Positions 15,645 through 22,905 of a DNA stretch of 23,664 bases are shown here, piece after piece; the stretch's first letter is position 1, and every line of letters begins with the position of its first letter. Where the stretch lies: IMG/VR virus record IMGVR_UViG_3300045996_004610, positions 1 through 23,664 of that record; one strand, 5' to 3'. Source of the DNA: a virus. Below the pieces are notes generated by a model. The model was not told where the DNA came from and made no database searches. It saw only the letters and a program-made list of their open reading frames with translations. The position numbers and the translations under genes were made by a program.

Positions 15645-17584
15645 ACCGGCGTCACGGCAATACCGTCGAACGTCAGCGCGTTGAGCACCTCGCCCGGCGC
15701 CAGGCCGTCGATCTGGAACGTCACGTCGATCTGGCGCAGGAATTCCGCCGCTTTCGCGCTGCTCGACACCACCTGCCGTTCCGTCTCGCTGGTGGTGCGG
15801 GTCAGTGCGCCGCCGCCCACCGTCATCACTTCCGTCGCCGCGCTGGTCCAGGTGGTGTTGGTGACGGTAAAACGGTCCGCCGGCGGGTCCAGTCTCACGG
15901 TGGCCGGTATCGGTTCATACGCCTGGTACGGGTTGACCTGCATCGCACCGGTCATGGCGCCCTGCTGCAGCACGGTGGCCGGCGTGCCGTTCAACACCAG
16001 CGGCGCGGTGATGTCGGCGGCGGGACGCAGGAACGCCGCGCTGACCGGCAGCACCAGTTCACCGCGCACGATGGCCGCGTTCTGCGCGATGCCGGCATCG
16101 CGCTGGTTATCGTTGAGGAAGGGATCGACGAACATCCCCTTCTTGGCCGCCGCGTTGCGCGCATTGGCGTCCGACGCCAGGCGCTGCTGGGCGATCATGT
16201 CCGTGATGCCGTTCAGGCGCTCGTTGATTTCTTCCAGGTCTTTCATCGGCACCACGCGCAGGCCATCGTTTTGCAGCGTACGTTCCGCATTCCAGCTCTG
16301 GCGCACCATGGCCAGCGGCAGGAACTGGTTCGGTACCGGCGGCGGCACCGGGTCGAAGTCGGTCGAGGTGCCGCGCACCCATTCAAACGTGCCTTCCTGC
16401 GTCAGGCACAGGCGGTCGATGCGGGGCAGCTTGACGTTGTAGGAAGTCTGCACCAGGGTGCCGACCACGGCGCCCGTCACGGTGTAGCCCGCGTCATCGA
16501 CGGCGGTCGGCGCGACCGTGGTGATGTGGCGGAACTTCGCCGTATAGGTCGAGCCGATCGACGGTTCCGCGCCATCCAGGCTCCAGTCGATCTTCTGGCC
16601 GGTCAGCTTGTAGTCCACGCCCTGGACGTAGGTGGTGCCGCCCTGCTTCACTTCGACGATTTCCACGATGGAGCCCACCAGCAGCGGGTCTTGCGAGCCG
16701 AGGAAGGAGCCATGCACGACTTCCATCGTCTTTTCCGCCGTGATGCGCACCTGCGTGATGTTTTGCACCGGCGTGCGGTCGAACGTGATGCGCTGCGCGC
16801 CGGTGGTGGTGGACATCCAGGGTTCCGAATCGATGAAGCGGATTTCCGGCGCCGCGCTGTATGGCAGGCGCCGCGCGGCCGGGATGTCGACGGAAAAACC
16901 GTTGACGCGCGCGGTGCCGGCGTCCGCGCTGTATTGCTGCACGCCGTTCACGTCCGGCAGCATGGTGATGCGCATGCCGTTGACCACGTAGTCGCCGCCG
17001 GTGGAGTCGCGGTCGTAGCGGGCAATCGCCTGCGACAGCGAATCGAGCTGCGGCGGCGTGGACTTCGAGCGCAGCACGCCCAGGTCGGCCGTGTACACCG
17101 GATAGAACTCGCCTACCTGGCCATCGGCCTGGCCGGCCGCCTGCCAGCCCCAGCTCGTCGCCACTTCCAGGCGGCCCGCACCCGGCTCCTGGTAATTGCG
17201 CACTTCGGACGCCGGATCGCGCAGCGCCGGGTCCTGCAGTTCCGTCACCACGCGTTCCTGCAGGTAAATGCCGATGGAGACGGTCTTGTCGACCGGGATC
17301 GTGACCTGGCTGGACGCCACGCCGCGCACGGCGCCGCGCAGGTAGACCGCGCCGGCGCCGCACTTGACGGTGCCGGTGGCCTGGTTCACGTTGACCTGGG
17401 CGTCGCGGATGATGTCGCCATCCTTGAACAGCGCGTCGGCCACGCCCTTCAAGCGTTGCAGCGAGGCGCTCTGGATCTCGTTGAGTTCCGCCGATTGCAG
17501 CACGTAGCCGGCGCGGAACAGGTGTTTTTCATAATTGCGCGCCGGGTCGTGGCGGTCGTAATGGTGCAGCAGGTTTTCAGCCAT
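15635..17584 (-). CDS. DUF4815-type tail/baseplate protein, 649 aa
   Basis: It starts MAENLLHHYDRHDPARNYEK and continues LFRAGYVLQSAELNEIQSAS, the N-terminal signature I associate with DUF4815 phage proteins. Other recognisable parts are the FKDGDIIRDAQVNVN stretch, ISLHADIDGP-free beta-rich middle sections, and LEEINERLNGITDMIAQQRL near residue 445, a short coiled coil. The family is found in phage baseplates and is of unknown biochemical role. The final TFDGIAVTPVSV runs into a UGA. Reading through would join the next gene in frame. ATG 17584 follows an AGGGAAAA stretch as a modest ribosome site. It lies between gpI and fibre H, so it probably connects baseplate wedge and fibre. Confidence 0.85.
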   Translation of the reverse strand: MAENLLHHYDRHDPARNYEKHLFRAGYVLQSAELNEIQSASLQRLKGVADALFKDGDIIRDAQVNVNQATGTVKCGAGAVYLRGAVRGVASSQVTIPVDKTVSIGIYLQERVVTELQDPALRDPASEVRNYQEPGAGRLEVATSWGWQAAGQADGQVGEFYPVYTADLGVLRSKSTPPQLDSLSQAIARYDRDSTGGDYVVNGMRITMLPDVNGVQQYSADAGTARVNGFSVDIPAARRLPYSAAPEIRFIDSEPWMSTTTGAQRITFDRTPVQNITQVRITAEKTMEVVHGSFLGSQDPLLVGSIVEIVEVKQGGTTYVQGVDYKLTGQKIDWSLDGAEPSIGSTYTAKFRHITTVAPTAVDDAGYTVTGAVVGTLVQTSYNVKLPRIDRLCLTQEGTFEWVRGTSTDFDPVPPPVPNQFLPLAMVRQSWNAERTLQNDGLRVVPMKDLEEINERLNGITDMIAQQRLASDANARNAAAKKGMFVDPFLNDNQRDAGIAQNAAIVRGELVLPVSAAFLRPAADITAPLVLNGTPATVLQQGAMTGAMQVNPYQAYEPIPATVRLDPPADRFTVTNTTWTSAATEVMTVGGGALTRTTSETERQVVSSSAKAAEFLRQIDVTFQIDGLAPGEVLNALTFDGIAVTPVSV

Positions 17585-17603
17585 GGTTTTCCCTTACTTT
17601 CCC

Positions 17604-18086
17604 TTAGAAGGTGATGACAAATTCGAACGTCTGGCGCACGGCCGCGTTGCGGGTGAATTTCGGCAGGCGCTCCAGCGCCAGCAACTGGCCGCGCTGCGCC
17701 AGCTCGGCCAGCGTGAAATACTTCTGGCCCGCCGGCAGGCCGGGCTTGACCACGGTGCCGACGAACACGCCCACTTCGCGGATGTCCGATGCGGCGGCGT
17801 CGGCGAAGTCGAAGTTGAAGCGCAGGTACAGGTTGTTGGTGGGTTCGTTGCTGATCGAGAAGCGGCCGGTCGGCACGATCACCTCGCCGTTCGGGTCCGG
17901 CACGCAGAACAGCGATTGCGTCAGTTCGCGGCGGCCGATTTCGCTTTGCAGCGCCGTGGCCAGCACAGGCTCCGGTTCCGGCGCCGCGTCCCACGATGGC
18001 AGGCCGGCGCCCCACGCCAGGTGCAGCGGCATGGCCTTGATCGATGCGGCAACGGCCGCACGGCCGGAGGAAGTCAATATCGCCAT
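17604..18086 (-). CDS. Conserved tail protein, 160 aa
   Basis: The start ATG 18086 is chosen because AAGGAG lies eight bases upstream; the frame is open further but without a signal. The protein (MAILTSSGRAAVAASIKAMP ... LHLAWGAGLPSWD ... REVGVFVGTVVKPGLPAGQK ... FTRNAAVRQTFEFVITF) resembles proteins found beside DUF4815 genes in P2-like phages and tailocins. I cannot name a specific function. Position between gpI and the DUF4815 gene suggests a baseplate or fibre-adaptor part. Confidence 0.82.
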   Translation of the reverse strand: MAILTSSGRAAVAASIKAMPLHLAWGAGLPSWDAAPEPEPVLATALQSEIGRRELTQSLFCVPDPNGEVIVPTGRFSISNEPTNNLYLRFNFDFADAAASDIREVGVFVGTVVKPGLPAGQKYFTLAELAQRGQLLALERLPKFTRNAAVRQTFEFVITF

Positions 18087-18120
18087 AAAAAATTCTCCTT
18101 GTAGTGAATTAAAAAAAGTG

Positions 18121-19386
18121 TCAGCGCTGGCGCACGCCGGCGCCCCATGGCGTGGCGTCCGGCCAGCCGGTGACCGCGTCCTGGTTCCAGGCGCCGCCGC
18201 CCGCATAAGCCCACATCGCAGGGGCCGGGTTGAAGACCGGGTCGAAGCGCGAGTGTTTGCCGCGCACGAATTCCACGCCCACCTTCGGCTGCACGGCCGG
18301 CTGCCCGGTGTCAATCGCGCCGATCGAACGCAGTTCCGTGATGCCGAACGACGCGACGGCGCCGCCGACGTCGGAAAACGACATCGACGCGGCAAACAGC
18401 GTGCGGATTTCGTCGACGGGACGGCGTTCGATGCGGCCGTCATACGCCGACAGGCGGGTGTTGCCGGACAGGGTCATGAAGTCCGGCGGCTGGTGCCAGT
18501 AATCGCGCTGGAACACGGCATTGATGGCGCCGATTTCATCGCTGTCGGACAAGGCGATGTTGGCGCGCCGCACATTGCGCCGCCGTGCAATCGAATCGGG
18601 ATTGGCCAGCGCATGGCGGTTGCTGAGCGTGATCAACTGGCCCGCCTGGATGCGGTGGTTCAGCGCCGGCGGCATGTCATACGGCGACACGGACAGGCGC
18701 GGCTGCTGCTCCGCGTACAGCCGGTCCATGCGGATATCCGAGCGGCCCAGCACCAGTTTGCGGCCCTTGCCGGCATCGATGCCGCAGCCCCGCACATCGC
18801 CGAAGGACAGCTTGACGCCGTCCGACCAGACCCCGGAATCGTCGGACAGCATGCCCGCGTCCATCGCCGCCGCGCCGGACAATGCCATGCGCCGCAAGTC
18901 ATAGCCGTGGTACAAGCGGTACAGCCTGACGTGGGCCGGCGCCGACGCCTCCACCAGCTGGCGCACGTCGGCCAGGCGCGACGGCGCCTGCACGGTTCCC
19001 GGGTCCAGTTGCAGGCGCGCGTCGCCATCCTCGACCACGGCATCGAGGCCGATCCACGACAGCGCGCGCGTCACGGCCGCCGCGCTGCCGCGCTGCCGCA
19101 GCCAGGGCAAGCCTTGCGCCAGCAAAGCCCGCGGGTCGCTGAAGTAGCGTGCGAACGGCGCCAGCCGCCATTCCGCCGCCAGCCATGGCACAAAGGCCGG
19201 AGACGGCTGGTGGCGCGCGCTGCCCGGCAAGTCCGCCAGCGCATCGCAGGCGGCGCGCGACGCCGCGTTGGCCAGCGCGGATTCGAGCGGCGTGCGGTTC
19301 AGCGGCAGCAGCGCGGCGTTATGGAACGCGCTCTGCGCCGGGCTATGCGCCAGGTTAGGCGCCGGGTCATGCGCCGGCGCTACCAT
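18121..19386 (-). CDS. I: Baseplate protein I (gpI) with C-terminal extension
   Basis: The first 190 or so residues match the P2 gpI type: LLPLNRTPLESALANAASRA, LPWLAAEW-like tryptophan motifs, FARYFSDPRALLAQGLPWL followed by RQRGSAAAVTRALSWIGL. P2 gpI is about 176 aa; here another ~230 residues follow, containing several Arg/Asp-rich beta segments and ending DATPWGAGVRQR. ATG 19386 overlaps the gpJ stop by seven bases, with GGAGG six bases upstream, a clear start. GpI with gpJ and gpW forms the baseplate wedge. The extension probably contacts the following fibre-adaptor proteins (inference). Confidence 0.93.
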   Translation of the reverse strand: MVAPAHDPAPNLAHSPAQSAFHNAALLPLNRTPLESALANAASRAACDALADLPGSARHQPSPAFVPWLAAEWRLAPFARYFSDPRALLAQGLPWLRQRGSAAAVTRALSWIGLDAVVEDGDARLQLDPGTVQAPSRLADVRQLVEASAPAHVRLYRLYHGYDLRRMALSGAAAMDAGMLSDDSGVWSDGVKLSFGDVRGCGIDAGKGRKLVLGRSDIRMDRLYAEQQPRLSVSPYDMPPALNHRIQAGQLITLSNRHALANPDSIARRRNVRRANIALSDSDEIGAINAVFQRDYWHQPPDFMTLSGNTRLSAYDGRIERRPVDEIRTLFAASMSFSDVGGAVASFGITELRSIGAIDTGQPAVQPKVGVEFVRGKHSRFDPVFNPAPAMWAYAGGGAWNQDAVTGWPDATPWGAGVRQR

Positions 19387-20267
19387 GCGATGCCTCCGTC
19401 ATGCATGACGACGGCGCCCGGCGCCAGGTATTGGTGCGGCAACAGCGGCGGCGCCGTTTCGCCACGGCTGCTGGACAATGCCACCTCAGCCACGCCCTCC
19501 ACATACAGGCGGCTGGACAGCCACGAATCCGGCAATTCGCGGCCCAGCTTCGCGTTGGCCGCGATCAGTTCCGGCAGCGCCGTGCGCAGCAGCGCCACCA
19601 GGTCGGGCGGCGCGTTGCCGTCGCGCCGCACGGTGGCCGTCACATCGAGCGGCACCGCTTCGGCCAGCACGATGTCGAGCGGGACGCCCAGCGGCCGGGC
19701 GTCGTCCGCCATGAAGGCCTGCCGCACGGCGGCCAGCGCCGCTTCGCCGTCGGCGGCATGGCCGGGCCACACCGCCAGGGTCACGCGGCCGGGCGGCGCC
19801 GGCAGCACCGCCGCGTCGCGCACCAGCGGCGTGGCCGACAGGGCCGTGTGGCGGTATTGCTCGGCGGTGCCGTTGCCGGCCAGCGCGGCCGCCCGCAGCT
19901 GCACGCGCAGCCGCAGCCGCTCGTCGCTTTCCGCGGCGGCGCCTGCCGCGGCGCCGTCCCCCTGCATGCCGTCCTGCCCCGGCATGCGCCGCACGCCGTA
20001 AAACGCCGCCAGGTGATCGAGGTCCGCGCCGCCGGCAAACGCCAGCAGGCTGGCGCGGGCCGCGTCGTTGATGCGGGCGCGCACCTGCAGTTCACGGTAC
20101 GCGGCCAGCTCCAGCAGCTTGACGACCGGATCCGATTCCAGCGCCGCGCTCCAGCCGCCGCCCATGGCGGCGCGGAACGCCGCCAGCATGTCCTGGTATA
20201 TCTGCTCGAAATCGAGCGCCTCCACCGCGTCGGGTGGCGGCAGTTGAGTGAGATCGATAATGCTCAC
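19380..20267 (-). CDS. J: Baseplate assembly protein J (gpJ)
   Basis: P2 gpJ-like wedge protein, 295 aa, the usual length. It opens MSIIDLTQLPPPDAVEALDF. It contains LESDPVVKLLELAAYRELQV followed by RARINDAARASLLAFAGGAD and LDHLAAFYGV, the hallmark helical region of the family. It ends ALSSSRGETAPPLLPHQYLA. The start is a GTG (20267) in the GTGA overlap with the gpW stop, with GGAGGT six bases upstream. Confidence 0.96.
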   Translation of the reverse strand: MSIIDLTQLPPPDAVEALDFEQIYQDMLAAFRAAMGGGWSAALESDPVVKLLELAAYRELQVRARINDAARASLLAFAGGADLDHLAAFYGVRRMPGQDGMQGDGAAAGAAAESDERLRLRVQLRAAALAGNGTAEQYRHTALSATPLVRDAAVLPAPPGRVTLAVWPGHAADGEAALAAVRQAFMADDARPLGVPLDIVLAEAVPLDVTATVRRDGNAPPDLVALLRTALPELIAANAKLGRELPDSWLSSRLYVEGVAEVALSSSRGETAPPLLPHQYLAPGAVVMHDGGIAW

Positions 20268-20596
20268 GTGTTCACCTCCATGATCATGGCCGTGCCCTGG
20301 AACTGGCCGCGCAGCCTGAGCGTGACCTTGCCGTCAATCACCGCTTCCACCGTCACGGCCTGCAGCGCCAGGCGCGGTTCCCAGCGCCCCAGCGCACGCG
20401 CCACTTCGGCCTGCACGGCCGATTTCCAGCCCGGCGTCAGCGGCATATCCACCATGCGCGGCAGCTCCGACCCATACTCGGGCCGTTCGCGCCGGCTGCC
20501 TTGCGGCGTGGTGAGGATGTCGCGCACGCTTTGCAGCAGGTGCGCCACGCCGGCCAGCGGCTGGCCCGTGTGCCTGTCCATGCCGACGTACTCCAT
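20264..20596 (-). CDS. W: Baseplate wedge protein W (gpW, gp25-like)
   Basis: A 110-aa GPW/gp25 wedge protein. MDRHTGQPLAGVAHLLQSVR followed by DILTTPQGSRRERPEYGSEL is diagnostic (the I-L-x-T-P-x-G-x-R-x-x-R-P-x-Y-G-S motif), as is the ending LRLRGQFQGTAMIM. ATG 20596 is preferred, two bases after the upstream stop; TTG 20602 would add two residues. The ribosome site is weak, so coupling to the upstream gene is likely. Gp25-like proteins join sheath to baseplate. Confidence 0.95.
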   Translation of the reverse strand: MEYVGMDRHTGQPLAGVAHLLQSVRDILTTPQGSRRERPEYGSELPRMVDMPLTPGWKSAVQAEVARALGRWEPRLALQAVTVEAVIDGKVTLRLRGQFQGTAMIMEVNT

Positions 20597-20598
20597 GG

Positions 20599-20787
20599 TC
20601 AACCCGCCGCGCGGACCACCGGCACGCGCTCGAATTCAGCGTGCTGGTCCAGGTGGGCAACCAATTCGGGACTGGCCGCCGTGATATGGCCCTGCAGCAC
20701 GCGGTGCACGGCGCCATTCGGCAAGACCAGCGTGCGGGATCGAAAGGCGGTATCGCGGAAGACAACGGGAATGCGGTTCTTGGTCAT
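20599..20787 (-). CDS. Small hypothetical protein between V and W, 62 aa
   Basis: A 62-aa protein, MTKNRIPVVFRDTAFRSRTL and onward to a VVRAAG end, not recognised. Basic N-terminus, more acidic C-terminus (LVAHLDQHAEFERV), no membrane segment. The start is well supported by AAGGAG five bases upstream. The stop lies two bases from the gpW ATG, implying coupling. It sits just downstream of a terminator, so it is expressed with W, J and I. A small baseplate or tail component is possible but not shown. Confidence 0.7.
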   Translation of the reverse strand: MTKNRIPVVFRDTAFRSRTLVLPNGAVHRVLQGHITAASPELVAHLDQHAEFERVPVVRAAG

Positions 20788-20797
20788 GCTGGCTCCT

Positions 20798-20821
20798 TCA
20801 GGTAAAAACTCAGGTAAAAAA
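20798..20821. repeat. 12-bp tandem duplication upstream of the 62-aa gene
   Basis: tcaggtaaaaac (20798-20809) is followed by tcaggtaaaaaa (20810-20821). The second copy supplies part of the T run of the adjoining terminator on the minus strand. Confidence 0.75.
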
Positions 20822-20841
20822 AAGCCCGCACAGCGGCGGGC
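20816..20841 (-). terminator. Intrinsic terminator after gpV
   Basis: Minus-strand stem GCCCGC/GCGGGC (arms 20824-20829 and 20836-20841), six-base loop, then eight T residues (20816-20823). It lies between V and the 62-aa gene, early in the operon. Confidence 0.88.
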
Positions 20842-20881
20842 ATGTTTCAAGGAAATTTGGGGCCAGGCCCCGTCATGTCGA

Positions 20882-21454
20882 TTAGTGCTTGTGGTGATTG
20901 CTGTTGCCGCCGGCATCCATGACGGAACCGGCGGCGTCGATATTGCCCTGCACGCTGACGTTGCCGCTCACGGCCAGCTTGCCGCCGATGGCGACGTTGC
21001 CGGTGAACGTGACATCATCCGCCTGCACTTTCAGTGCGGCGCATTTCAAGGTGACCTCGCCTGCCGCTTCGATGGCCGCGCGCCGCATGCCGGCCGCGCG
21101 CAAGGCGCCCGACTCCCAGTCGTACTCGAGCACGCAGCCGTCCGGCATGCGCCACGCCAGGGCCGTGGCCCGCTCCTCGCCGGCGCGGCCATGCTGCGTC
21201 GTATAAAAGCCGGGCAGCACGAAGCCGCAGCCGGGATCGCCGGACGGCGACAACAGCAGCGCCTGTTCGCCCACGGACGGCGGGCGCCAGTGGCGCACCT
21301 GCCCCGCCCCCAGGCTCAGCCAGGGCAGCATGGCCGACACCCACGATCCGACCCGTACGCGGCAGCGGGCCGCGCCGTGGTCGACCTGCTCGATGACGCC
21401 AGGCTGCAGCAACAGCGCCAGGCGACGGTCCAGTTCCGATATCGCATAGTCCAT
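20882..21454 (-). CDS. V: Baseplate spike protein V (gpV)
   Basis: P2 gpV-like central spike, 190 aa. The N-terminal OB-like part holds DHGAARCRVRVGSWVSAMLP and PPSVGEQALLLSPSGDPGCG followed by FVLPGFYT. The C-terminus has repetitive short beta turns (VTFTGNVAIGGKLAVSGNVS ... VQGNIDAAGSVMDAGG), the beta-helix needle. It ends NSNHHKH, a histidine-rich tip comparable to the metal-binding H-x-H tip of P2 gpV. ATG 21454 is chosen, one base after the upstream stop; ATG 21487 would overlap the upstream gene by 32 bases. The spike punctures the outer membrane of the target. Confidence 0.94.
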   Translation of the reverse strand: MDYAISELDRRLALLLQPGVIEQVDHGAARCRVRVGSWVSAMLPWLSLGAGQVRHWRPPSVGEQALLLSPSGDPGCGFVLPGFYTTQHGRAGEERATALAWRMPDGCVLEYDWESGALRAAGMRRAAIEAAGEVTLKCAALKVQADDVTFTGNVAIGGKLAVSGNVSVQGNIDAAGSVMDAGGNSNHHKH

Positions 21455-21455
21455 G

Positions 21456-21974
21456 TCACGCCCCCGCCCGCCAGTAGTCGCCTTCATGCCCCGGCCCGGT
21501 GTCCGGGTCGAGGCCCAGCATCAGCGCCAGGCCCGTGCTGTCCGGATAAGGCCAGGCCGGATCGCCCAGTTCAATCTCATGCGTCCACTCCAGCAGCCAC
21601 GCCAGGCGGCCGGATGGCTGCACGGCGTCCGCCGCCGCGCCCTGCCATTGCGCCGCGCCGATCGGCAAGCCCCACTGTTCATGGCACAGGGCCAGCGCGA
21701 TGCGGGCGGCCAGGCCCCGCACCTGCAACGCCGCACCGGGCGCCGCCGCATCGGCCACGATGCGGGCCTGGAAATGCGCCCGCAATCCGGTCTCGCCGCT
21801 GCCGGGATCGCGTCCCGGCGCCAGCCGCACCAGGTCGATCAAGATGGCCGGCAGCGCCAGCGCGCCCGCATCGGCCGGATAGCAAAAAACCGATGGCACA
21901 TCCGCCAGCCTGGCGGCCAGGCCGGTGCGTATCGCGTCATGTAACTGTTCGAGGTTCTGTAGTTTGTCTGCCAT
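21456..21974 (-). CDS. Tail protein upstream of gpV (possible Mu gp37-like), 172 aa
   Basis: First structural gene after the leader. MADKLQNLEQLHDAIRTGLA opens the protein. The middle is alpha/beta with LPAILIDLVRLAPGRDPGSG, AHFQARIVADAAAPGAALQV and RGLAARIALALCHEQWG. R-pyocin clusters have a protein of similar size at this point, and Mu-type phages have a gp37 family tail protein of this general build. I use those as guides but cannot confirm the family. A tail terminator or completion role is a reasonable guess. The ribosome site is weak (GGGGA about eleven bases upstream of ATG 21974). Confidence 0.78.
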   Translation of the reverse strand: MADKLQNLEQLHDAIRTGLAARLADVPSVFCYPADAGALALPAILIDLVRLAPGRDPGSGETGLRAHFQARIVADAAAPGAALQVRGLAARIALALCHEQWGLPIGAAQWQGAAADAVQPSGRLAWLLEWTHEIELGDPAWPYPDSTGLALMLGLDPDTGPGHEGDYWRAGA

Positions 21975-21993
21975 GGCGGCGGATTCCCCAAAT

Positions 21994-22026
21994 AAAAAAC
22001 CCCGCGTGGCAAGGCGCCAGGCGGGG
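21994..22026 (-). terminator. Second leader terminator
   Basis: Minus-strand hairpin with outer stem CCCCGC/GCGGGG (arms 22000-22005 and 22021-22026) and an inner GGC/GCC pairing, then six T residues (21994-21999). It lies 20 bases before the first structural gene. Confidence 0.82.
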
Positions 22027-22051
22027 TGTGTCCACAGGTGGGGCAGAAAGC

Positions 22052-22076
22052 AAAAAAGCCCGCTTTAGCGGGCTTT
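22052..22076 (-). terminator. First leader terminator
   Basis: Perfect 10-bp hairpin AAAGCCCGCT/AGCGGGCTTT (arms 22055-22064 and 22067-22076), with T residues continuing to 22052 on the minus strand. It ends the regulator transcript. It also starts only about 20 bases after the predicted late transcription start. Confidence 0.9.
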
Positions 22077-22103
22077 GGTTGCAATTACTGCGATGATGAC
22101 TGA

Positions 22104-22133
22104 ATCATATCTGCGCTGTAACAAGTTCGTCAA
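22104..22133 (-). promoter_or_regulatory. Predicted late promoter for the structural operon
   Basis: On the minus strand, -35 TTGACG (22133-22128), 18-base spacer, -10 TATGAT (22109-22104), predicted start near 22097. Upstream sequence is very A-rich, like an UP element. The leader to the first gene is about 120 bases and holds two terminators. Confidence 0.68.
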
Positions 22134-22150
22134 GCACTTTTTTTCAGTTT

Positions 22151-22176
22151 TTTCTGATATTTCCGACTTTTCTGAT
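22151..22176. repeat. Paired 8-bp direct repeats upstream of the late promoter
   Basis: tttctgat occurs at 22151-22158 and 22169-22176, 18 bases apart, at about -54 to -79 from the predicted late start and just past the regulator stop codon. Possible activator or antiterminator-loading site, or part of an UP element. Confidence 0.5.
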
Positions 22177-22179
22177 TAT

Positions 22180-22839
22180 TTATGCAAAATCACCCACCAC
22201 ACCCTGTTCGCGGAAGTACGGCTCCAGCCGGTCCAGCGCCAGGTCTTCCAGTTCGCGCAGGCGGCTGCGCAGCTTTTCATACGCCCGCTTGTACGTCATA
22301 TGGCTGGCGCCGAAGTTGGCCGCCAGGTCGCGGAAGCTGATTTCCATCTTTTGGTGATTGGCATACAGCTTGCCAATCATGCAGTCGATCGCGAAGGGAT
22401 TGACGGTTGGGAACGATGGCGCCAGCCAGTCCGACAACCCTTTGATGGCCTCGATGCGCTCGGCGGAAAACGCGAAACGGCGGTTGCCGTCCTCATCTTC
22501 CATTTCCATATGACCGAAGCGCGCCTGCAGCGCCCACATTTCCATGCACGGCAGCCTGGTCTTTACCGCATGCACGATCAACGCGCATTGCGCCCGCACT
22601 TCCAGCGGGCTGAGCCCCGCGAAATTCACGCGGCGCGACGGTGCACCGCGCAACTGCTCCAGCCACGCGCGCTGTTCGCTGCCGGTGTTGGGCGCGCTTT
22701 CCAGCATCCGTATCAACATCTTGCGCAGCGGCGCATCCTGCGGCGCCGCCTGCCCGGTAATCATGTATGCAACATGCACGGCCTGCCCGGCGCTGGTAAA
22801 AATCGCATCCTGGTTCGCCTGTTCTATCGCCATGGTCAT
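22180..22839 (-). CDS. HTH regulator of the tailocin, possible Q-like antiterminator
   Basis: A 219-aa cytoplasmic protein. The C-terminus holds a sigma-region-4-like helix-turn-helix, about residues 167-192 (SFRDLAANFGASHMTYKRAY), then a helix ending LRELEDLALDRLEPYF. The centre contains LSPLEVRAQCALIVHAVKTR. This build (helical body, central 'LSP' block, terminal HTH) resembles regulators I associate with phage late-gene control; I cannot confirm a family. ATG 22839 is chosen for AAGGAGG eight bases upstream. It is transcribed divergently from the repressor and sits immediately before the late promoter with leader terminators. It could act like P. aeruginosa PrtN (activator) or like lambda Q (antiterminator). 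The terminators favour the latter. Confidence 0.8.
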   Translation of the reverse strand: MTMAIEQANQDAIFTSAGQAVHVAYMITGQAAPQDAPLRKMLIRMLESAPNTGSEQRAWLEQLRGAPSRRVNFAGLSPLEVRAQCALIVHAVKTRLPCMEMWALQARFGHMEMEDEDGNRRFAFSAERIEAIKGLSDWLAPSFPTVNPFAIDCMIGKLYANHQKMEISFRDLAANFGASHMTYKRAYEKLRSRLRELEDLALDRLEPYFREQGVVGDFA

Positions 22840-22876
22840 CCTGTTGCCCTCCTTGTAATTAATTGCCATAAAGAAC

Positions 22877-22905
22877 AATATATACGAGAATGAATAGGCA
22901 TACAA
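22877..22905 (-). promoter_or_regulatory. Promoter of the HTH regulator gene
   Basis: Minus strand: -35 TTGTAT (22905-22900), 17-base spacer, -10 TATATT (22882-22877), start near 22870, giving a leader of about 31 bases with a good ribosome site. An operator-like motif lies in the spacer. Confidence 0.65.

Noticed and set aside
18100-18120. Seven-T run after gpI as a terminator
   Set aside because: No stable GC-rich hairpin directly precedes the run; the tract is simply the leader of the next gene.
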